A stretch of DNA of 19,275 bases, taken from contig DATBFX010000366.1 in NCBI GenBank assembly GCA_036558305.1, positions 1 to 19,275 on the forward strand, read 5' to 3'. Source of the DNA: DATBFX01 sp036558305. GTDB taxonomy: Bacteria; Chloroflexota; Chloroflexia; Thermomicrobiales; UBA6265. Under the pieces are notes generated by a model. That model made no database searches, was not told where the DNA came from, and saw only the letters and a list, made by a program, of their open reading frames with translations. A program made the translations under genes and the position numbers. Below, piece by piece: positions 7,492 through 13,948 of the stretch (position 1 is the first letter of the stretch; each line of letters opens with the position of its first letter).

Positions 7492-7995
7492 ATGTCCCGC
7501 ATCGTCGCATTCGTCGCCGCCGTCGCCGCCGTCATCGGGCTGCTCGGGGTCGCCATCGGCGGGTACGTCGCCGCCCAGGGCACGGGCACGCCGGCCGCCT
7601 GCCCCAGCCCAGGGGCCAGCGGCAGTCCGGCCGCGGTCGTGATGGGCACGCCGGTCGAGGTGCCGGGGACGAACGGCGCGGTCGCCGCCTCGCCCGTGGT
7701 CTGCCCGCCCGCGGGTCAAGGGGCCACCTCCCCAACCATCGCCATGATCGACATCAATTTCGATCCCAAAGAGGTCACGATCCCCGCCAATACCGACGTG
7801 ACGATCAACCTCGTCAACAAGGGGGCGGCGGTCCATAACTTCAACATCGACCAACTCAACGTCCACTCGGGCGATATCCAACCGGGGCAGACGGGGACGG
7901 TGACCGTCAACGCCCCGGCCGGCGACTACCAGTACTACTGCGCGATCCCCGGCCACAAGGAGGCCGGCATGGTGGGAACGCTGCACGTGCAATAA
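7492..7995 (+). CDS. Membrane-anchored cupredoxin (type 1 copper protein)
   Basis: 167 residues. An N-terminal hydrophobic helix (about 4-28) is an export signal or membrane anchor. It is followed by a low-complexity Ala/Pro/Gly/Ser linker (29-80) with two cysteines (37, 71) that could form a disulfide. The C-terminal ~85 residues are a plastocyanin-like beta domain. The expected type 1 copper ligands are visible: His115 in VHNFN, and Cys150, His155 and Met160 in YYCAIPGHKEAGM. The protein should carry single electrons outside the membrane. ATG start, strong AGGAGG at about 7477-7482. It lies 76 bp after the GMC dehydrogenase, so it is a natural candidate electron acceptor for that enzyme. 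This role is inferred from position only. Confidence 0.9.
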   Translation: MSRIVAFVAAVAAVIGLLGVAIGGYVAAQGTGTPAACPSPGASGSPAAVVMGTPVEVPGTNGAVAASPVVCPPAGQGATSPTIAMIDINFDPKEVTIPANTDVTINLVNKGAAVHNFNIDQLNVHSGDIQPGQTGTVTVNAPAGDYQYYCAIPGHKEAGMVGTLHVQ

Positions 7996-8013
7996 CCCTC
8001 ACCCGGTGCGGCC

Positions 8014-8058
8014 ACGGCAGGCGGGGTGAGGAGACGGTTTGCTCGCCCCGCCTGCCGT
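8014..8058 (+). terminator. 17-bp hairpin at the end of the dehydrogenase-cupredoxin cluster
   Basis: ACGGCAGGCGGGGTGAG (8014-8030) pairs with CTCGCCCCGCCTGCCGT (8042-8058) over 17 bp, with a single G-U pair and an 11-nt loop. It begins 18 nt after the cupredoxin stop and precedes the next gene, as a transcript end would. No U-tract follows, so it may work as a barrier or 3' stabiliser rather than as a classical intrinsic terminator. Confidence 0.6.
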
Positions 8059-8111
8059 CGAGGTTCGGCGTTCGGGTACGAAGACGCGGGTCGGCACAAT
8101 CAGGGAGAAGG

Positions 8112-9752
8112 GTGGATTCGATGGCCGACCACGAGGCAACCACGGTCGTAGAGCGGGCGCACGCGGATGCGGCGGAGACGCGACAACGACCGTTTGACGA
8201 CGGAGCCGGCAACGGCATTGCCGCGAGCGTCGCCGCGCCGGAATCGACCGTCGACCACCGCCAGATTCTCGTCATCTTCAGCGGTCTGATGCTGGCGATG
8301 CTGCTGGCCGCGCTCGATTCGACGATCGTGGCGACTGCGCTGCCGACGATCGTCGGCGATCTGGGTGGGCTCGAACACCTGTCGTGGGTGGTCACGGCTT
8401 ACCTGTTGGCGCAGACGGTGGTGACGCCGCTCTACGGCAAACTCGGAGATCTTTACGGGCGCAAGATCGTCTTCCAGACGGCGATCGTCGTTTTCCTGAT
8501 CGGGTCCGCGCTCTGCGGGCTGAGCCAGAATCTGCCCCAGTTGATCCTCTTCCGCGCCTTGCAGGGGTTCGGGGGTGGCGGGCTGATCGTGACGGCAACG
8601 GCGATCATCGGCGACATCGTCACGCCGCGCGACCGCGGTCGGTACCAGGGGATCTTCGGCGCGGTCTTCGGGTTCGCCAGCGTGGCGGGGCCGCTCCTGG
8701 GTGGGTTTTTCGTCGATCACTTCACCTGGCGGTGGGTCTTCTACATCAACCTGCCGGTCGGCGCGATCGCGCTGGTCGTGGTCGCGGCGACGCTGCCGTC
8801 GCGGGCGGAGCGGGTCCACCACCAGGTCGACTACCTGGGGTCGGCGCTGATCGCGATCGGGCTCGCCTGCATCGTCCTGTTCACCAGCCTCGGCGGGACG
8901 ACGTACGACTGGGGGTCGTGGCAGAGCATCGGACTCGCGGTCGCGGGTGTCGTCGCGCTGGCGTTGTTCGTCCTGGTGGAATCGCGGGCCGCCGAACCGG
9001 TGCTGCCGCCGTCGCTGTTCCGGAACCGGGTGTTCGCGGTCACGAGTGCGGTCGGGTTGATCATCGGGCTCGCCCTGTTCGGGACGGTCACGTATTTGCC
9101 GCTCTTCTTGCAGGTCGTCAACGGCGCGAGTGCGCAGAATTCCGGTTTGCAGTTGGTACCGCTGATGGGCGGGTTGCTGTTGACCTCGATCGCCAGCGGG
9201 CAACTGATCAGCCGATGGGGGCGGTACAAGATCTTCCCGATCCTGGGGACGGCGATCACGACCGTTGCCCTCTTCTTGCTGTCGCGGATGGGGGCAGGGA
9301 CGAGCCGGGAGGTGGCCGCACTCAACATGTTCATCCTGGGCCTCGGACTCGGGATGGTGATGCAGGTGCTGGTGATCGCCGTCCAGAATGCGGTCGAATA
9401 CAGCCAGTTGGGGGTGGCGACGTCCGGGGCGACCCTCTTCCGCTCGATCGGCGGGGCGGTCGGCACGGCCATCTTCGGGGCGATCTTCGCGAACCGGCTC
9501 GTCGTCAATCTCGAGCGGTATCTGCCGGCCGGCGTATCGAGCGACGAGATGGCTGGGGCGCAAGGGAATCCGGCGGCGCTCGCCAAGCTGCCGCCCGAGG
9601 TCCACCACGGCTTCGTCCTCGCCTACGCCCACTCGCTGCAAACCGTCTTTCTGATCGGGGTGCCGATCGCGGCCCTGGCCTTTGTCCTGACCTGGCTGCT
9701 CGAAGAACGGCCGCTGCGCCAGACGGTGAGCACCGCGGCGGTCGCGGAGTGA
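8112..9752 (+). CDS. MFS transporter, DHA2 (EmrB/QacA-like) drug efflux type
   Basis: 546 residues with 14 predicted helices. LDSTIVATALPTIVGDLGG (68-86) is the classical first-helix motif of DHA2 drug exporters, GKLGDLYGRK (109-118) is motif A, RALQGFGGGG (148-157) is motif B, and VFGFASVAGPLLGG (185-198) is the antiporter motif C. About 48 polar residues precede the first helix. Two starts are possible: GTG at 8112, only 4 nt from AGGGAG (8102-8107), and ATG at 8121, with a more distant site; both keep the transporter core. It is more typical of the family than the exporter at 2501, with which it shares only the general architecture. The cytidylate kinase-like gene follows after 36 bp, probably on one transcript. 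The substrate is unknown. Confidence 0.93.
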   Translation: MDSMADHEATTVVERAHADAAETRQRPFDDGAGNGIAASVAAPESTVDHRQILVIFSGLMLAMLLAALDSTIVATALPTIVGDLGGLEHLSWVVTAYLLAQTVVTPLYGKLGDLYGRKIVFQTAIVVFLIGSALCGLSQNLPQLILFRALQGFGGGGLIVTATAIIGDIVTPRDRGRYQGIFGAVFGFASVAGPLLGGFFVDHFTWRWVFYINLPVGAIALVVVAATLPSRAERVHHQVDYLGSALIAIGLACIVLFTSLGGTTYDWGSWQSIGLAVAGVVALALFVLVESRAAEPVLPPSLFRNRVFAVTSAVGLIIGLALFGTVTYLPLFLQVVNGASAQNSGLQLVPLMGGLLLTSIASGQLISRWGRYKIFPILGTAITTVALFLLSRMGAGTSREVAALNMFILGLGLGMVMQVLVIAVQNAVEYSQLGVATSGATLFRSIGGAVGTAIFGAIFANRLVVNLERYLPAGVSSDEMAGAQGNPAALAKLPPEVHHGFVLAYAHSLQTVFLIGVPIAALAFVLTWLLEERPLRQTVSTAAVAE

Positions 9753-9788
9753 CGACCGGCCGGGAGCGCACGAACCGAGGGGACGAAC

Positions 9789-10538
9789 GTGGAGACGGAC
9801 GCGGGCGATCAACCCACACCACCGACGCGGATGCGGGGGGTGACGATCTCGCGTGAGTACGGCAGCGGCGGCGGCGAGATCGCGGCGCGGCTCGCGCGGC
9901 GCCTCGGGTGGCAACTGGTCGACCACCAGTTGGTGACCGAGGTGGCGCGGGCGCTGGGGGAGACGGAAGAGGTCGCTGGGCGGAGCGACGAGCACGTGGC
10001 CGGGTTCGTGGCGCGGGTGATCGACGGGTTGCAGTGGGTGGCGCCGTGGTCGGGCGGGCAACCGGGACACACGGCGGACGAGGACCTGCGGCGCCACTAC
10101 GAGGCATTGTGCACGGTGATCCGCGCGGTGATGGAGGTCGGGCAGGTGGTGATCGTCGGGCGGGGGGCGCAGGCGCTGCTGGCGGATCGCCGCGACGTAC
10201 TCCACGTCCGGGTCGTGGCGCCGTTGGAGCGCCGGGTCGGGTACGTTGCGGGGCGGGAGGGGTTATCCCCGGAGGCGGCGCGGGACCGCATCCGGCGCAA
10301 GGACGGCGATCGGGCGCACTACCTGCAAGCGGTCGAACGCGTGCGTCCCGACGACCCGCACCTCTACGACGTGGTCATCAACACGGGGGTGCTGTCGCTC
10401 GATCAGGCGGTCGAGATCGTCGCTACGGCGCTCGCGGCTAAGGGCGAGCGACTCGACGTGCCGGAAAAGGAGCTCGGTCCCGGTGCAGGGTTGGGGCCCT
10501 ATCCGGCGGCGCCGGGGGAATTGCGGTTGCGGAGGTGA
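9789..10538 (+). CDS. Cytidylate kinase-like family protein
   Basis: 249 residues of the cytidylate-kinase-like P-loop family. MRGVTISREYGSGGGEIAAR (15-34) contains the phosphate-binding loop, followed by LARRLGWQLVDHQL, typical of the family. Later come the Walker B-like VVIVGRGAQALLADR (120-134) and an arginine-rich lid (ARDRIRRKDGDRAHY, 164-178). It probably phosphorylates a nucleoside monophosphate or a related small molecule, but members like this are not the housekeeping cytidylate kinase, and the substrate is unproven. GTG start with GAGGGGAC at 9776-9783; ATG at 9831 is an alternative just before the conserved region. About 30 Pro/Gly-rich residues form the C-terminal tail. It follows the MFS gene closely. 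Confidence 0.85.
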   Translation: METDAGDQPTPPTRMRGVTISREYGSGGGEIAARLARRLGWQLVDHQLVTEVARALGETEEVAGRSDEHVAGFVARVIDGLQWVAPWSGGQPGHTADEDLRRHYEALCTVIRAVMEVGQVVIVGRGAQALLADRRDVLHVRVVAPLERRVGYVAGREGLSPEAARDRIRRKDGDRAHYLQAVERVRPDDPHLYDVVINTGVLSLDQAVEIVATALAAKGERLDVPEKELGPGAGLGPYPAAPGELRLRR

Positions 10539-10718
10539 TGGGGTTGGAGATGGCAGTGGGGAGGGGACGATCGCGTTGTGCACCGTATTCAATGAGCTGA
10601 CGGGACGATGCAGGTGGCTGGATGACGCGCTCGATTGTAGAGGCGCGAAGGCCAAAGGCTGCGCCCCCCTCAACGACACCGGCCCGCGCTCCCCCGATCC
10701 ACCGGCGGCCTACTTAGG
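10539..10718. other. Convergent intergenic spacer
   Basis: This spacer separates the kinase-like gene from the oppositely oriented DUF2442-HTH gene. An imperfect stem is visible: GGCGC (10642-10646) pairs with GCGCC (10661-10665), enclosing a smaller GCC-AAA-GGC hairpin (10651-10659). It could serve as a weak bidirectional terminator. I see no gene here. Confidence 0.4.
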
Positions 10719-11216
10719 CTAGGCGAACGCTTCATCGCGGGTGACACCAAGCGCACCGAGGATACGTTCTTCGAGGTCAAAATCGACATCCAATTCGCCT
10801 GACTCCAGCCGATCGATCGTTTCGACCGGGACTCCGACGAAACGCGCCAGCTCGGGTTGCTCCATCGCTCGTTGTCGACGAAGGTCGCGTAGCCGCGCGC
10901 CGACGAGTCTCGCGGATGCAGCGGCATGATTGACCAGAAAGGTGGCGAACTCCTGATCGGTCAGCGCGCGGATCACATCCCAAGGGATTTCCACGTCGCC
11001 GTGTCTAGTTGGCACCGCGACGTGGTGGGTCTCGGATCGCGCCTCCGGCCATTCGTGGTTGGCGATTCCATATTCCGCGAGGTCCGCGATGGCAACGGAC
11101 ACCTGCGTACCATCGGAAAACGTCACCCGCAAACTGGCGCACACGTACCGAACGTCAGAGATGTCGGCATAGTCACGCGTGTCCCAACGGTGTTTGATGC
11201 GTGTTGAAGCTACCAT
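10719..11216 (-). CDS. DUF2442-like domain fused to an XRE-type helix-turn-helix
   Basis: 165 residues in two parts. Residues ~15-85 look like DUF2442: a strand with LRVTFSDGTQVSVAI (29-43), then an acidic turn and VEIPWDVIRAL (75-85). Residues ~103-163 form an XRE-type HTH: LRDLRRQRAMEQPELARFVG (109-128) then VPVETIDRLESGE (129-141), as in Cro/C1 regulators and antitoxins. The start ATG is 3 nt after the stop of the DUF4160 gene (TGAACAATG), with GAGG upstream in that gene's end, so translation is coupled. The protein probably binds DNA and may repress its own operon. The DUF2442 assignment rests on pattern only. This pair is less GC-rich than its neighbours, which may signal transfer. Confidence 0.75.
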   Translation of the reverse strand: MVASTRIKHRWDTRDYADISDVRYVCASLRVTFSDGTQVSVAIADLAEYGIANHEWPEARSETHHVAVPTRHGDVEIPWDVIRALTDQEFATFLVNHAAASARLVGARLRDLRRQRAMEQPELARFVGVPVETIDRLESGELDVDFDLEERILGALGVTRDEAFA

Positions 11217-11219
11217 TGT

Positions 11220-11453
11220 TCATTTCCTCGCATTGAGGAGTTGCCAGGCTTGTTCAATCTCTCTGCGATGTGAGGTTACCAATTCTCGTGCTTCAGTGGG
11301 TAGCGGCTCGCCACGAATCACCTCCCAACTCGTGAGCGACACCGACGCCTGACCGTCCGGCCACAGGACGTGACAGTGCGGTTCATGGTGGGGCGCGCCG
11401 GTTTCGACATAGACGTAGATCCTGAACCTGCCGCGTTGCGCCACCTTGACCAC
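11220..11453 (-). CDS. DUF4160 family small protein
   Basis: 77 residues with the DUF4160 pattern: a strand RFRIYVYVE (9-17), the histidine-rich HHEPHCHVLWPDG (22-34), then SLTSWEVIRGE (39-49) and a C-terminal helix. Small DUF4160 proteins are commonly encoded next to DUF2442 proteins, as here, and the pair is often suspected to be a toxin-antitoxin-like module, but its biochemistry is not established. GTG start at 11453; a possible promoter ends only 6 nt before it. The histidine cluster could bind a metal, which is inference. Confidence 0.8.
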   Translation of the reverse strand: MVKVAQRGRFRIYVYVETGAPHHEPHCHVLWPDGQASVSLTSWEVIRGEPLPTEARELVTSHRREIEQAWQLLNARK

Positions 11454-11459
11454 GTTCGC

Positions 11460-11488
11460 AACCTACCGCTTGAAGGACGCGTCGTCAA
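11460..11488 (-). promoter_or_regulatory. Candidate promoter of the DUF4160/DUF2442 pair
   Basis: On the minus strand TTGACG (11488-11483) is followed after 17 nt by TAGGTT (11465-11460). The -35 box is good (5 of 6) and the -10 box weak (4 of 6). The -10 box ends 6 nt before the GTG start at 11453, so transcription would begin on or next to the start codon, giving a leaderless mRNA. No ribosome site is visible. Confidence 0.4.
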
Positions 11489-11518
11489 GCAAGTTCGGCA
11501 ACAGGCCGGCAACCGGGA

Positions 11519-12331
11519 CTATCCTACCGGTTTGTCACCGAGTGCAGGACCTTCGAGTCGCACGCGGAAGCGGTAGCGGTCGCCGCGGATGAGACTGCGG
11601 CGGAACTCGACCGGGGTGGGACCGGCATAGGCGGTGCGTTCGACGAGGAAGGCGGGTTCACCCGGGTGGACGCCGAGGAGGGCGGCTTCGGTGCGGGCGA
11701 CGGTGACGGGGCGGAGGGTCTCTTCGGCGTGGGTGACGGTGACGGCGCAGAGTTCGGCGAAGAGGTCGTAGAGGACGTCGTGGGCGAGGCGGTCCGGGGG
11801 AAGGGATTCGCCGCAGGCGAGGGGGAGGTAAAGCTCTTCGAAGACCATGGGGTCACCGTCGACGAGGCGGAGGCGGCTGACCTCGAAGACGAGGCCGTCG
11901 CGGTTGCCGGTCAGGAGCACGGAGGCGAGATCGTGCTGGGTGATGCGGGAACCGAGGAGGCGGGTGCTGGGGGAATGGCCCTGGGCGGTGAGGGTGCGGA
12001 TGAAACTGTAGAGTTGGCCGAGGGGTTGTTCGACGACGGGTTCGGCGACGAAGGTGCCGACGCCGCGGCGCCGGGTAAGGAGACCGCGGCGGGCGAGACC
12101 GGTGAGGGCCTGGTTGATCGTCTGGCGGCTGAGACCGAGGCGGTCGGCGAGATCGGGCTCCGAGGGAAAGACGGTGCCCGGCTGGAGTGTTCCGTCCTGG
12201 ATCGCGTTGCCGATGGCGCGCTCGATTCGCTCGTAGAGGGGAGTCCGGCCCGGCGTTTTCAGCGCATCGGAGAGCAGGGCGACGAGGGACTCGCCCGCGG
12301 TTTCTGACGCGATCATCGCTGTGCCGGTCAT
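11519..12331 (-). CDS. GntR family regulator, HutC/UTRA subfamily
   Basis: 270 residues from ATG at 12331. The GntR winged helix spans about 28-98, with PLYERIERAIGNAIQDG (31-47), FPSEPDLADRLGLSRQTINQ (55-74) and RRRGVGTFVAEP (87-98). The rest is a UTRA effector domain of the HutC type, with FVRTLTAQGHSP-like linker residues near 109-121 and the typical end FRVRLEGPAL. The reading frame stays open far upstream, but that part overlaps the DUF1634 gene and has no protein-like character, so I cut it. GTG codons at 12337 and 12340 and ATG at 12316 are alternative starts; none has a strong ribosome site. It follows DUF1634 by 74 bp on the same strand, so it may control, and be made with, the TauE-DUF1634 unit. 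UTRA domains bind small ligands such as sugars, amino acids or phosphonates; this one is unknown. Confidence 0.9.
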   Translation of the reverse strand: MTGTAMIASETAGESLVALLSDALKTPGRTPLYERIERAIGNAIQDGTLQPGTVFPSEPDLADRLGLSRQTINQALTGLARRGLLTRRRGVGTFVAEPVVEQPLGQLYSFIRTLTAQGHSPSTRLLGSRITQHDLASVLLTGNRDGLVFEVSRLRLVDGDPMVFEELYLPLACGESLPPDRLAHDVLYDLFAELCAVTVTHAEETLRPVTVARTEAALLGVHPGEPAFLVERTAYAGPTPVEFRRSLIRGDRYRFRVRLEGPALGDKPVG

Positions 12332-12361
12332 GGTCACCACGTCGCTTCGGTCCCCGTTCGC

Positions 12362-12382
12362 GCCCGGGCGAACAGCCCGGGC
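12362..12382. repeat. Duplicated palindrome forming a hairpin before the gntR gene
   Basis: GCCCGGGC occurs at 12362-12369 and again at 12375-12382, 5 nt apart. Each copy is self-complementary, so the two pair into an 8-bp stem with a 5-nt loop. It lies in the 74-bp gap between the DUF1634 stop and the GntR start and could be a terminator, a processing stem or an operator. Confidence 0.5.
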
Positions 12383-12405
12383 ACAGGATACCGGACGGAG
12401 GCAGG

Positions 12406-12834
12406 TCAGGCGCCGACGCCGAAGAGGCCGAGGACGAGGATGGCGAGGACGGCGGCGGAGAGGGCGACGAACGTCCAGTCGTGTTGTCGTTCGAACAAGA
12501 CGACGGTCATGGCGACCCGCACGGTCGGGGTGAGGATGAGGACGAGCAGACCGAGTTCGATGTAGGCGGCTGGTTGGGCGGTGCGGAGACCGTCGAGCAC
12601 GTCGCCCGGACCGAGCGGCCGGACCGTTGTGTCGCGGCCGAGGGCGGTGTCGAGGGAGATGCGGTTGCCGCCGTGGTCGTGCGCGACGAAGAGGACGAGA
12701 CCGAGCAGGATGAGGACGGCGGCGATGGCGACGCCAACGCGGAGGACGCGGCCAAGCCAGCGTTCCATCGCCTGGTCGGTGGGCGATGGGACGGGGGCGA
12801 TCGAACTGGGCGTCGTGTCCCACGGGCGATCCAT
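12406..12834 (-). CDS. DUF1634 membrane protein
   Basis: 142 residues with three hydrophobic helices, near 27-50, 92-112 and 120-139. RWLGRVLRVGVAIAAVLILL (25-44) and the PGDVLDGLRTAQPAAYIELG stretch (75-94) fit DUF1634, a small membrane protein usually encoded beside TauE/SafE permeases. Its ATG shares one base with the TauE stop codon (TGATG), so translation is coupled, and the two proteins probably form a complex. The precise role is unknown. Confidence 0.85.
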   Translation of the reverse strand: MDRPWDTTPSSIAPVPSPTDQAMERWLGRVLRVGVAIAAVLILLGLVLFVAHDHGGNRISLDTALGRDTTVRPLGPGDVLDGLRTAQPAAYIELGLLVLILTPTVRVAMTVVLFERQHDWTFVALSAAVLAILVLGLFGVGA

Positions 12835-13679
12835 CAGGCGATCCCAAGGCCGCGGAGGAGCATCTGGACGGCGACCAGACTGAGCGCGACCATGAAGACG
12901 AGGCGGACGGTGCTGCTGCGGAAACGGACGAGCAACCGGGCGCCGGCGAGGGCGCCGGTGAGGACGCCGAGGGCGACTGGGGCAGCGACGAGGGGGAGGA
13001 CGTCGCCGCGCCAGAAGTAGACGCCGGCGCTGGCGGCGGCGGTGACGCCGATCATGAAGTTGCTGGTCGCGGTCGAGACTTTGATCGGCAGGCGCATGGC
13101 GGTGTCCATCGCCAGGACCTTGAGGGCGCCGGAGCCGATGCCGAGGAGACCGGAGGCGATGCCGGCGACGAACATCAGTCCGAAGCCGAGCGGGACACCG
13201 GTGACCTGGTAGGGGACCTCGCGGTCGAGGGTGCGGTCGGGATAGCTGCCGGCGAGGCGCAACCGGGCGGCGAGGGGATCGGCGACGAGATCCGGCGAGA
13301 CATCCGCACCGACCTTTTTGACCATCGGCGCGACCGAGGCGAGGAGGATGAGCCCGAAGAGGAGAAACAAGAGACGGGTCGGCAGGTGGGGGGCGAGGAG
13401 GGCGCCGGCGACGGCGCCGACGACGGTGGCGATCTGCAAAAAGGTGCCGATGCGGACATTGGTCAGGCGGTCGCGGAGGAGGGCGGCGCCGGCGCCGCTG
13501 GAGGTGGCGATGACGGAGACGATGCTGGCGCCGATGGCGAGGCGGATGTCGAGGCCGAATCCGATCGTCAGCAGGGGAACGATCAGGACGCCACCGCCGA
13601 GCCCGACGAGGGCGCCCAGGAGACCGGCACCGAGGGAGGCGAGGAAGACGACGGCGACGAAGACTTCGACGGACTGCAT
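12834..13679 (-). CDS. TauE/SafE family sulfite/organosulfonate exporter
   Basis: 281 residues with the internal two-fold repeat of the TauE/SafE permeases: GALVGLGGGVLIVPLL (22-37) and its counterpart GLLGIGSGALKVLAMD (177-192), each opening a bundle of about four helices. A loop rich in charged residues (about 120-160) joins the halves. Members export sulfite, sulfoacetate or related anions. I place the start at ATG 13679, which has GGAG 6 nt upstream; an in-frame ATG at 13742 would add 21 polar residues but lies within the probable promoter. The frame stays open for another 1.3 kb upstream, but there it only shadows the STAND regulator gene. DUF1634 follows with a 1-nt overlap. Confidence 0.9.
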   Translation of the reverse strand: MQSVEVFVAVVFLASLGAGLLGALVGLGGGVLIVPLLTIGFGLDIRLAIGASIVSVIATSSGAGAALLRDRLTNVRIGTFLQIATVVGAVAGALLAPHLPTRLLFLLFGLILLASVAPMVKKVGADVSPDLVADPLAARLRLAGSYPDRTLDREVPYQVTGVPLGFGLMFVAGIASGLLGIGSGALKVLAMDTAMRLPIKVSTATSNFMIGVTAAASAGVYFWRGDVLPLVAAPVALGVLTGALAGARLLVRFRSSTVRLVFMVALSLVAVQMLLRGLGIA

Positions 13680-13730
13680 CTGCGGCTCCGGACCGACGGA
13701 GAAAGAACGAAATGCCGGTCCCGAGGTATA

Positions 13731-13760
13731 AGTATGGTTCATGTCTGTAATATACGTCAA
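13731..13760 (-). promoter_or_regulatory. Candidate promoter of the tauE-DUF1634-gntR unit
   Basis: On the minus strand TTGACG (13760-13755) is followed after 18 nt by CATACT (13736-13731), matching consensus at 5 and 4 of 6 positions. The stretch is strikingly A/T-rich for this genome. It contains GTATATTAC (13756-13748), a GTA-TAC half-site pair similar to sites bound by HutC-type GntR proteins, so the GntR encoded downstream may bind here. Transcription from here would start near 13724 and use ATG 13679. Confidence 0.45.
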
Positions 13761-13948
13761 GTGTTGATCAATCTGACCTGCGGGACAGTGGGGAACCGGC
13801 GGCGTTTGTCGGCAAACGGCCAAAGGCGGGATGAAGAGGCAGGGCGGCTGGTTGCGGTTGCTTGAACGTTGTCCGGTACGGCTTCCCTCCGGGCAGGACC
13901 GTCGGTCGCCGTCGGGTGGGCCGGCGCGGGCGGCGCGGTACGGCGGCG

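Noticed and set aside
8100..10205. A 701-residue minus-strand frame opposite the second MFS and kinase-like genes
   Set aside because: It is antisense to two well-supported genes, is extremely rich in Arg, Asp, Pro and Gln, and shows no domain; it is a by-product of GC-rich codon bias.
12332..12847. An N-terminal extension of the GntR frame
   Set aside because: It overlaps the DUF1634 gene and is Arg/Pro/His-rich; the winged-helix domain begins after ATG 12331.
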